64,000 nt of DNA from Streptomyces sp. NBC_01268 (GTDB taxonomy: Bacteria > Actinomycetota > Actinomycetes > Streptomycetales > Streptomycetaceae): assembly GCF_036240795.1 (NCBI RefSeq), contig NZ_CP108454.1, positions 7,066,001 through 7,130,000 of the forward strand. Direction: 5' to 3'. Within the stretch, counting starts at the first letter, position 1. Each line of letters begins with the position of its first letter. Under the pieces are notes generated by a model, which saw only the letters and a program-made list of their open reading frames with translations, was not told the origin of the DNA and ran no database searches. This document shows, piece after piece, positions 1 through 9,061 of the stretch. A program made the position numbers and the translations under genes.

Positions 1-1
1 G

Positions 2-2314
2 GGCCGGGAGCTCGACCTGGACGCGGTGCTGCGCCGCCGCCCCGAAGTCGTCCTCGTGGACGACCTCGCCCACGCCAACGCCCCCGGCTGCCGCAACGAG
101 CGCCGCTGGCAGGACGTGGACGAACTCCTCGCCGCCGGAATCGACGTCGTCACGACGCTCGACATCCAGCACCTGGAATCGCTCAGCGACGTCGTCGAGC
201 GGATCACGGAACTGCCCGGCGGGGAGACCGTCCCCGACACGGTCGTACGCGGCGCGGACCAGATCGAGCTCGTCGACGTGGCGCCCGAGGCTCTGCGCCG
301 CCGGATGGCCCACGGCGACATCCTCCCGCCCGGTGAGGTCGACGCCGCCCTCGCCCGCTACTACCGCATCGGCAACCTCACCGCTCTGCGTGAACTCGCC
401 CTGCTGTGGCTGGCAGACCGCGTGGACGACGCCTTGCGCGCCTACCGGTCGGAACACCGCATCGGCGGAGTCTGGGAGACCCGCGAGCGGGTCGTCGTGG
501 CGCTCACCGGCGGGCCCGAGGGGGAGACCCTGATCCGCCGGGCCGCTCGCATCTCCGCCCGCGCCGCCCACGGCGAACTCCTCGCCGTGTACGTGGCGCG
601 CAGCGACGCACTGAGCGCGGGCGCCTCCGCCGCCGCTCTGGGTCGTCAGCGCCGGCTCGTCGAAGACCTGGGCGGCAGCTACCACACAGTCGTCGGCGAG
701 GACGTGCCCACGGCCCTGACCGACTTCGCCCGCGCGGAGAACGCCACCCAGCTCGTCGTCGGCACCAGCCGCCGCCGGCGGCTGGAACGATTCCTCACCG
801 GGCGGGGCATCGGCGAGACGACCGTCGCGCTCTCCGGCGACATCGACGTCCACATGGTCACCCACGAGCGGGCCGGACGCGGCCGCCTGCTGCCCTCCCG
901 GCGCCGCACCCTGCCGACCTCCCGGCTCGTCGCCGGACCCGTCGCCGGACTGGTTCTGCCGGTGCTGCTGACCCTGGTGCTCGACCGCGCCCGCGGCACG
1001 CTCAACCTCACCAGTGAGGCGCTGCTCTTCCTCCTCACCGTGGTGGGCGTCGCGTGCATCGGCGGTGTCGCCTCCGCGCTCGTCGCCGCGCTCACTGCCT
1101 CCCTGCTGCTCAACTACTGGTTCATACCGCCGGTGGGTCAGTTCAGCTTCCAGGACCCGGACAACGTCCTCGCGCTCGTCGTCTTCGCCGTCGTCGCGGG
1201 TGTCGTCGCCGCGGCCGTCGACCGGTCCCTACGGCTCTCCCGCAGAGCCGCCCGCGCCACCGCCGAGGCCGAGACCCTGTCCTCGCTCGCGGGCTCCATC
1301 GTCCGTGGCGAGGAGGCCATCTCCGCCCTGCTCGGCCGGGCCAAGGAGGCCTTCGGGATGGCGTCGGCCGAGCTCATGGACTCGGCCGAACTCGGCGCCG
1401 CCCGGGAGGCGGGACCGGACGACGGCATGGACATCACCGGCGTCGTCGTCGACGACGACCTGCACCTCGTCCTGCGCGGCCGGCCCCTCTCGTCCTCCGA
1501 CCGGCGCGTCCTCGCCGCGTTCGCTGCCCACGTCTCCGCCGCCGCCGAACGTGACCGGCTCGCCGAGGCCGCCGCCGAGGTGGAACCCGTACGGGCCGCG
1601 GACCGCATGCGCACCGCGCTCCTCGCCGCCGTCAGCCACGACCTGCGCACCCCGCTCGCAAGCGGCTGGGCCGCGGTCGCCTCGCTGCGCAGCCCCGACG
1701 TCGAGTTCACCGAGGAGGAACGTCAAGAGCTCCTCGACACCGCCGACACCTCCATGGCCCGGCTCGGCCGGCTCATCGACAACCTCCTCGACATGAGCCG
1801 CCTCCAGGCCGGGGCACTCTCCCTGTCACTACGACCCACCACCCTGGAAGAGGTCATCCCCTCGGCCCTCGGCACCCTGCCACCCGGTTCCCGTCCGCCC
1901 ACGGTCGGCAGCCTGGAGAACACCCCCGCGGTCCTCGCCGACCCGCCCCTCCTCGAACGGGTCGTCGCCAATCTGGTCGCCAACGCCACCCGCTTCGCCC
2001 CGCCCGAGCACCCGGTCCTGATCACCGCCAGCAGCCTCGCGGGCCGCGTGGAGGTCCGGATCGTCGACCGCGGCCCGGGCCTCCCCGCAGGCGTCCACGA
2101 ACAGGCCTTCGAGCCCTTCCAACGCCTCGGTGACACCGACAACACCACGGGCGTCGGCCTCGGCCTCGCACTCTCCCGAGGGCTGACCGAGGCGATGGGC
2201 GGCACGCTCACCCCCGAGGACACCCCGGGCGGCGGCCTGACCATGGTCATCAGCCTGCCCTGCGCACCGCTGGAGAGGAGCGGCACCGACGGAGTCACGC
2301 GGGTGGCCCGATGA
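2..2314 (+). CDS. KdpD-family sensor histidine kinase, first copy (5' end outside window)
   Basis: The reading frame is open from the first bases of the window, so the start and the Walker A part lie upstream. What remains has the KdpD order: end of the N-terminal KdpD domain (VLVDDLAHAN, the Walker B-like stretch), a universal-stress-protein-like domain, a block of hydrophobic helices near 920-1230 (the four-TM DUF4118 part), a GAF-like region, a HisKA box AVSHDLRTPL with the phospho-acceptor His at about 1637, and a HATPase domain ending GLGLALSRGLTEAMGG. It would be a membrane sensor kinase for K+ or turgor. Unlike the second copy at 9062 it is not next to a kdpE response regulator in view, and the structural kdp genes start 1.2 kb downstream beyond two unrelated genes. 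It could serve another response regulator. Family is certain; role as the kinase for this kdp operon is not. Confidence 0.93.
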   Translation, partial: GRELDLDAVLRRRPEVVLVDDLAHANAPGCRNERRWQDVDELLAAGIDVVTTLDIQHLESLSDVVERITELPGGETVPDTVVRGADQIELVDVAPEALRRRMAHGDILPPGEVDAALARYYRIGNLTALRELALLWLADRVDDALRAYRSEHRIGGVWETRERVVVALTGGPEGETLIRRAARISARAAHGELLAVYVARSDALSAGASAAALGRQRRLVEDLGGSYHTVVGEDVPTALTDFARAENATQLVVGTSRRRRLERFLTGRGIGETTVALSGDIDVHMVTHERAGRGRLLPSRRRTLPTSRLVAGPVAGLVLPVLLTLVLDRARGTLNLTSEALLFLLTVVGVACIGGVASALVAALTASLLLNYWFIPPVGQFSFQDPDNVLALVVFAVVAGVVAAAVDRSLRLSRRAARATAEAETLSSLAGSIVRGEEAISALLGRAKEAFGMASAELMDSAELGAAREAGPDDGMDITGVVVDDDLHLVLRGRPLSSSDRRVLAAFAAHVSAAAERDRLAEAAAEVEPVRAADRMRTALLAAVSHDLRTPLASGWAAVASLRSPDVEFTEEERQELLDTADTSMARLGRLIDNLLDMSRLQAGALSLSLRPTTLEEVIPSALGTLPPGSRPPTVGSLENTPAVLADPPLLERVVANLVANATRFAPPEHPVLITASSLAGRVEVRIVDRGPGLPAGVHEQAFEPFQRLGDTDNTTGVGLGLALSRGLTEAMGGTLTPEDTPGGGLTMVISLPCAPLERSGTDGVTRVAR

Positions 2315-2347
2315 GTGAGCCGAACCCGGTGTTTCCTTTACGCCGAG

Positions 2348-3079
2348 TCATACCTTCAGACGGGTGCGGATGAGCGTGTCGAGGTGCCGCCACGCCGCGG
2401 ACTCGGCATTGACCGCGCCCTGGATGAGGGCGGGGATCTCGGAGGCCGTGTCCAGCTCGGGCAGTTCGTCGGGCCCGTAGCGCGCTCGGGTCGCCTCGAC
2501 GATCCGGCGGGCGAGGTCGTCGAGGCGGGGGTCGTCGGCGTCGAGGTCGTGCGCGTGGTCGTAGTCGAGGAACAGCTGCCGCCGCGCGGGGTCGGAAAGG
2601 ATCTCGTTCTGGTCCTCGAAGAGCGTCATCGCCTGGTCCGGGTGGGCGGCGAACACGAGGATCCACAGATCGCGTTGCAGGTCCACCCATCGGGGGGTGA
2701 AACCCCAGCGGGCCAGCCGCTCCAGAAAGCCGGCGACCTCGGTGGGCAGTGAGGACAGTTCCCCGGCGGCGAGCCTGCGCAAGCGCCCTTGCGTCGCCCG
2801 CAGGCCACGGATGCGGGCGGTGAGCTCGTCGTCGATCTCACCCAGCGCCTGCTGGAAGTCCTCGTCGGTCGCTGCTCTCAGGTCCCGGATACGGGCCAGC
2901 GGGACCCCGGCTTCCGTGAGGGTGCGGATCTTGATCAGTTCGATGGCGTCAGCAGCGCCGTACCGTCGGTAACCAGACGCGTCGCGGTCGGGCTCGGGGA
3001 GCAGTCCCTTGTCGTGGTAGACGCGAATCGTCTTCGTCGACACTCCGACGTACCTGGCCAGCTGCCCGATGGTGATCAC
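2348..3079 (-). CDS. MerR-family transcriptional regulator
   Basis: 243 residues from a GTG start at 3079. The N-terminus is a classic MerR winged helix-turn-helix: ITIGQLARYVGVSTKTIRVY, followed by HDKGLLPEPDRDASGYRRYG, then the coiled-coil dimerisation helix. The C-terminal ~120 residues carry no ligand domain I can name. I chose GTG 3079 because the HTH begins immediately after it and no in-frame ATG lies between it and the non-conserved upstream extension. It is divergent from the small gene at 3134, and a MerR-type promoter lies in the 54-bp gap, so it probably controls that gene and perhaps itself. It converges on the kdpD copy that ends at 2314. The effector is unknown. Confidence 0.9.
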   Translation of the reverse strand: MITIGQLARYVGVSTKTIRVYHDKGLLPEPDRDASGYRRYGAADAIELIKIRTLTEAGVPLARIRDLRAATDEDFQQALGEIDDELTARIRGLRATQGRLRRLAAGELSSLPTEVAGFLERLARWGFTPRWVDLQRDLWILVFAAHPDQAMTLFEDQNEILSDPARRQLFLDYDHAHDLDADDPRLDDLARRIVEATRARYGPDELPELDTASEIPALIQGAVNAESAAWRHLDTLIRTRLKV

Positions 3080-3095
3080 CTGGCCATCGTCCCAT

Positions 3096-3127
3096 TTGAC
3101 CTTTCCCCTGGGGCAGGGTTGCACCCT
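3096..3127 (+). promoter_or_regulatory. MerR-type promoter with operator between promoter elements
   Basis: TTGACC at 3096-3101 serves as the -35 box, and CACCCT at 3122-3127 as a weak -10, about 20 bp apart. The spacer carries a near-palindrome at 3099-3119 (ACCTTTCCCC, central T, GGGGCAGGGT; two mismatched pairs). An over-long spacer holding the dyad is the hallmark of promoters activated by MerR proteins through DNA untwisting. The ATG of the next gene is only 7 bp after the -10, so the transcript is probably leaderless, as is common for actinobacterial MerR targets. That the neighbouring MerR protein binds here is inferred from position. Confidence 0.7.
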
Positions 3128-3133
3128 GGCGTC

Positions 3134-3421
3134 ATGGTGAACGAGAACATCGATCGGGAGACCCTGCGGGCGCTGGCCGACGAGGGCAACGAGACGGCTC
3201 TGGACCGGCTGGCCGACCTCGCCGACGCCCACGGCGACCTGGAGGAGCTGAGCGAGCTGTTGGACGAGGGGTCCATGCGTGCCGGGCTCCTGCTCACGCG
3301 GCGCGCCGTCGCGACGGGCAACCTGCGCGAGCTGCAACGGATCTCGGACGCCGGGTACGACGACGCCGGGAACGAGCTGGACCGACTGCTGAAGGCGCCG
3401 GTCGGCGAGGAAACCGACTGA
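3134..3421 (+). CDS. Small acidic helical protein, putative MerR target
   Basis: 95 residues, beginning MVNENIDRETLRALADEGNE and ending GEETD. It is leucine- and glutamate-rich, with three consecutive helix-pair-like segments (ETALDRLADLADAHGDLEEL, MRAGLLLTRRAVATGNLREL, GYDDAGNELDRLL) that look like short tetratricopeptide/Sel1-type units. No signal peptide or membrane segment is present. There is no Shine-Dalgarno sequence, but the promoter in the upstream gap would give a leaderless mRNA starting at or next to this ATG. I do not recognise a specific family. The layout suggests it is the effector gene of the divergent MerR regulator. The helical-repeat reading is by eye only. Confidence 0.7.
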   Translation: MVNENIDRETLRALADEGNETALDRLADLADAHGDLEELSELLDEGSMRAGLLLTRRAVATGNLRELQRISDAGYDDAGNELDRLLKAPVGEETD

Positions 3422-3572
3422 TCCAGGACGCCGGCGCGTACGGGTTGTGTCAAGACGGCCGCAGTGCACGTTAGGGGGACGTCAACGTCGGCGGTGTGGT
3501 GGCTGAAATGCGCTTTCCTCTAACAGGTCCGACGGACCGCTCATCTCATCCACTCACATCCGGGAGCTCACG

Positions 3573-3656
3573 ATGGCCGACCTGGCCTTCGTCGTCACCA
3601 CGATCGCGATCTTCGCGCTGGTGGCTTTCGTCGCCAAGGGGGTGGCGAAGCTGTGA
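3573..3656 (+). CDS. 27-residue membrane peptide preceding kdpF
   Basis: ATG at 3573 with GGGAG just upstream at 3561-3565. The product is MADLAFVVTTIAIFALVAFV plus AKGVAKL: one transmembrane helix followed by a short basic tail. Its TGA overlaps the GTG of the next small gene (GTGA at 3653-3656), so the two are translationally coupled. The position at the head of the kdp operon and the single helix suggest a small accessory subunit of the Kdp potassium pump, or a duplicated KdpF-like peptide. Function is inferred from context only. Confidence 0.65.
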   Translation: MADLAFVVTTIAIFALVAFVAKGVAKL

Positions 3657-3742
3657 CTGTCGAGAACATCGTCGGTCTGGTGGTCGCCGCCGGCCTGCTG
3701 GCCTATCTCGTCCTCGCCCTCGTCAAGCCGGAGAGGTTCTGA
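3653..3742 (+). CDS. kdpF: KdpF, small subunit of the K+-transporting ATPase
   Basis: 29 residues from a GTG start that overlaps the stop of the preceding peptide. It is a single hydrophobic helix (IVGLVVAAGLLAYLVLALV) ending in KPERF, the typical KdpF C-terminus (usually YPERF or KPERF). KdpF is a lipid-like stabiliser of the KdpABC complex in the membrane. KdpA begins 8 bp downstream. The gene is too short for most ORF callers, but the C-terminal motif and location make the identity secure. Confidence 0.9.
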   Translation: MTVENIVGLVVAAGLLAYLVLALVKPERF

Positions 3743-3750
3743 GTACGGAT

Positions 3751-5411
3751 ATGAGTCCCGTCCTTGCTGGAGTCCTCCAGCTCCTCGCCCTGGTCGTCGC
3801 CCTCGGTCTGTCCTACCGGCCGCTCGGCGACCACATGGCGCGCGTCTACTCCTCGGAGAAGCACTACAAGCCCGAGAAGTGGATCTACAAGGCCATCGGC
3901 GCCAACCCGAACGTGGAGATGCGCTGGCCCGCGTACCTGCGCGGTGTGCTCGCCTTCTCCGCGGTGAGTGTGCTCTTCCTCTATCTGCTGCAGCGCGTGC
4001 AGGGCTCGCTGCCGGGCTCGCTCGGCTTCGTGTCGATCGACCCGGACCAGGCCTTCAACACGGCCGCGTCCTTCGTCGCCAACACCAACTGGCAGTCGTA
4101 CTACGGCGAGCAGGCCATGGGGCACGTCGTGCAGACCGGCGGCCTGGCGGTGCAGAACTTCGTCTCCGCCGCGGTGGGCATCGCGGTGGCGGTGGCTCTG
4201 GTCCGTGGTTTCGCCCGTTCCCGTACCGGTGAGCTGGGCAACTTCTGGGCCGACCTGGTCCGCGGCACCGTCCGCATCCTGCTGCCGATCTCGGTGATCG
4301 GCGCCCTGGTCCTGGTGGCCTGCGGTGCGATCCAGAACTTCGCCGGGATCCACGAGGTCGGCCAGTTCATGGGCGGCACGCAGCAGTGGAACGGCGGCGC
4401 GGTCGCCTCGCAGGAGGTCATCAAGGAGCTGGGCACCAACGGCGGCGGTTACTTCAACGCCAACTCGGCCCACCCCTTCGAGAACCCCAACGGGCTCTCC
4501 AACCTCTTCGAGATCTACCTGATCCTCGTCATCCCGTTCGCGCTCACCCGCACCTTCGGCCGCATGGTCGGCTCGATCAAGCAGGGCTACGCGATCCTGG
4601 CGACGATGGCCACCATCTGGCTGGCCTTCGTCGGTCTGATGATGTGGACCGAGTTCGCCCACCCCGGCCCCGCCTTCGACATCGCGGGCGGTGCCATGGA
4701 GGGCAAGGAGACCCGCTTCGGCATCGGTGGCTCGGCGATCTTCTCGGTCTCCACGACGCTGACGTCGACCGGCGCGGTGAACTCCTTCCACTCCTCGAAC
4801 ACCGGCTTCGGCGGCGGTATCAACCTGCTGGGCATGCAGCTCGGCGAGATCGCGCCCGGCGGTGTCGGCTCCGGCCTGTACGGCATGCTGATCATGGCGG
4901 TCATCGCGGTGTTCATCGCCGGCCTGATGGTCGGCCGCACGCCCGAGTACCTGGGCAAGAAGATCGGCACCCGTGAGATCAAGTTCGCCGCGCTCTACAT
5001 CCTGATCACGCCGGCGCTCGTGCTGTGCTTCACGGCGGCCTCGTTCGTCCTGGACACCCCGTCGCACTCGATGACCAACTCGGGCGCGCACGGCTTCTCC
5101 GAGATCCTCTACGCGTACACCTCGGGCGCCAACAACAACGGCTCCGCCTTCGCCGGCCTCAACGCCGACACCCAGTGGTTCAACTCGACCATCGGCATCG
5201 CGATGCTGCTCGGCCGGTTCCTGCCCATGGTGTTCGTCCTCGCACTGGCCGGCTCGCTCGCCGAGCAGAAGCCCGTCCCCGAGACCGCAGGCACCCTGCG
5301 CACCGAGAAGCCGCTGTTCACCGGCCTCCTCGTCGGCACGATCATGATCATCACCGGTCTCACCTACTTCCCGGCCCTCGCGCTGGGTCCGCTCGCCGAA
5401 GGGCTCGCAGC

Positions 5412-5415
<4 letters not shown>
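3751..5415 (+). CDS. kdpA: Potassium-transporting ATPase subunit KdpA
   Basis: 554 residues from ATG 3751. KdpA is the channel-like, K+-selecting membrane subunit of the high-affinity KdpFABC pump. The sequence shows about ten hydrophobic helices and the four-fold selectivity-filter pattern of the Trk/Ktr/HKT superfamily, including [19 protein letters not shown] at about residues 229-247 and [13 protein letters not shown] in the third repeat. Length matches the family (~555). Its TGA overlaps the kdpB ATG (ATGA, 5412-5415), which ties translation of the two subunits. The start was chosen at [15 protein letters not shown] because the frame upstream is occupied by the kdpF-encoding segment. Confidence 0.97.
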
Positions 5416-7523
<2,108 letters not shown>

Positions 7524-7525
7524 CC

Positions 7526-8203
7526 ATGACGAACAACTCCGTAGGAAACGCGGGACGTCTGCTCTGGGCCGCTCTCCGTGCCCTGCTCGTCCTGACCGTG
7601 GTGACGGGCGTGCTCTACCCCCTCGCCGTCACCGGCGTCGCCCAACTCGCCTTCCCCGGAAAGGCGAACGGTTCTGAGATCAAGGACGCGAGCGGGAAGG
7701 TCGTCGGCTCCGAGCTCATCGGCCAGACCTACAACCTCCCGCTGAAGGACGGTGAGGAGACCGCGAGCCCGGACCTCAAGTGGTTCCAGCCGCGCCCCTC
7801 CAACGGCCTCGGCGCCAACAGCGTCAACCCCCAGTACAAGATCATCCTCTCCGGCGCGACCAACCGCTCCGGCGACAACGAGGACCTGATCAATTGGGTG
7901 ACGGACGCGAAGGCCGCCGTCGTGAAGGACAACTCGACGGCCGACTTCAAGGTGAAGCCGTCCGACGTCCCCGCCGACGCCGTCACGTCCTCCGGCTCGG
8001 GTCTGGACCCGCACGTCTCTCCGGAGTACGCGAAGCTCCAGGTCCACCGGGTCGCCGAGCTGAACCACCTGGACGTCGCCGCCGTCGAGAAGTTGGTCGC
8101 CGACCACACCGACGACCGCATCCTCGGTTTCATCGGCGAGCCCCGTGTCAACGTCCTCCAGCTCAACATCGCGCTGAAGACGCTTGTGGCGGCCAAGGGC
8201 TGA
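7526..8203 (+). CDS. kdpC: Potassium-transporting ATPase subunit KdpC
   Basis: 225 residues with one N-terminal transmembrane helix (LLWAALRALLVLTVVTGVLY) and an extracytoplasmic domain. Family motifs include FQPRPSNGLGANSVNP and the C-terminal block SSGSGLDPHVSPEYAKLQ, followed by LIADHT-like VADHTDDRILGFIGEPRVNV. KdpC holds the KdpAB complex together and raises nucleotide affinity. It sits 2 bp after kdpB. A strong hairpin (8224-8263) follows the stop codon, separating the structural genes from kdpED. Confidence 0.96.
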   Translation: MTNNSVGNAGRLLWAALRALLVLTVVTGVLYPLAVTGVAQLAFPGKANGSEIKDASGKVVGSELIGQTYNLPLKDGEETASPDLKWFQPRPSNGLGANSVNPQYKIILSGATNRSGDNEDLINWVTDAKAAVVKDNSTADFKVKPSDVPADAVTSSGSGLDPHVSPEYAKLQVHRVAELNHLDVAAVEKLVADHTDDRILGFIGEPRVNVLQLNIALKTLVAAKG

Positions 8204-8223
8204 TGGCCTTACGCCCGACGCAA

Positions 8224-8263
8224 GGGAGCCGGCAGTCCGGGAACGTCCCGGCTGCCGGCTCCC
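8224..8263 (+). terminator. Strong hairpin between kdpC and kdpE (terminator or attenuator)
   Basis: Inverted repeat with arms GGGAGCCGGCAG (8224-8235) and CTGCCGGCTCCC (8252-8263), extended inward by CCGGGA/TCCCGG (8237-8242 with 8246-8251). One bulged T and a 3-nt loop complete it. No U-tract follows, as is usual in Streptomyces. It lies 20 bp after the kdpC stop and 43 bp before kdpE, so it probably ends or reduces transcription from the kdpFABC promoter. Confidence 0.8.
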
Positions 8264-8306
8264 GACGCGCATCCGACGCCATGCTCAAACGAAAGGCAGT
8301 ACGCCG

Positions 8307-9008
8307 ATGACCCGGGTCCTGGTCGTCGAGGACGACGCGCAGCTCGCGCGCGCTCTGACGATCAACCTCAAAGCACGCAAGTACGACGTGGACGCGGCCC
8401 ACGACGCCGCCGCCGCGCTCCGGCTCGCGGCCACCGAGCCACCGGACGTGATCCTCCTGGATCTCGGGTTGCCCGACATGGACGGCATCGACCTCATCCG
8501 GGCGCTGCGAGGCTGGAACCGGGCCCCGGTGCTCGTGCTCTCCGCCCGCAGCGGGTCCGAGGACAAGATCCGGGCCCTCGATGCGGGTGCGGACGACTAC
8601 ATGACCAAGCCCTTCAGCATGGACGAACTGCTCGCCCGGCTGAGGGCGGCTACCCGCCGGATCGAGGAGTCGCCCGCGCAGGCGCGGCCGAGTACCGGAG
8701 CGGCGGCCGCGCTGGTCACGACCGACGAGTTCACGGTCGATCTCGTGGCGAAGAAGGTACGCCGCGGTGACCGCGACGTCCGGCTCACCCCGACGGAGTG
8801 GCACCTGCTGGAGATCCTCATCTGTAACCCCGGCGTCCTCGTCAGCCAGCAGCGCCTCCTCAAGGAGGTGTGGGGGCCGAGCTACAGCAGCAAGACCAAC
8901 TATTTGAGGGTCTACATGGCGCAGCTGCGTCGCAAACTGGAGGCGGACCCGTCACACCCCCGCTATCTGATCACCGAGCCCGGCATGGGATACCGCTTCG
9001 AGGCGTGA
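8307..9008 (+). CDS. kdpE: KdpE-like OmpR-family response regulator
   Basis: 233 residues from ATG 8307. An N-terminal receiver domain starts MTRVLVVEDDAQLARALTIN, with the phospho-acceptor Asp in LLDLGLPDMDG and the conserved Lys in DDYMTKPFSM. A C-terminal winged-helix effector domain (LTPTEWHLLEILICNPGVLV, then SSKTNYLRVYMAQLRRKLE) is typical of KdpE. It would be phosphorylated by the KdpD kinase encoded 53 bp downstream and activate kdpFABC. The longer open frame upstream overlaps the hairpin and is not conserved-looking, hence the chosen start. Confidence 0.95.
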   Translation: MTRVLVVEDDAQLARALTINLKARKYDVDAAHDAAAALRLAATEPPDVILLDLGLPDMDGIDLIRALRGWNRAPVLVLSARSGSEDKIRALDAGADDYMTKPFSMDELLARLRAATRRIEESPAQARPSTGAAAALVTTDEFTVDLVAKKVRRGDRDVRLTPTEWHLLEILICNPGVLVSQQRLLKEVWGPSYSSKTNYLRVYMAQLRRKLEADPSHPRYLITEPGMGYRFEA

Positions 9009-9061
9009 CGTCCCGCCCGCTCGGCCACACGCTCTGTCCGACATCGACGAGAAACGAAACC

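Noticed and set aside
3422..3572. Possible c-di-AMP (ydaO-type) riboswitch in the kdp leader
   Set aside because: Only 150 bp are available and the conserved core motifs are not visible. The small GGTCCG/CGGACC hairpin at about 3526-3540 is not enough.
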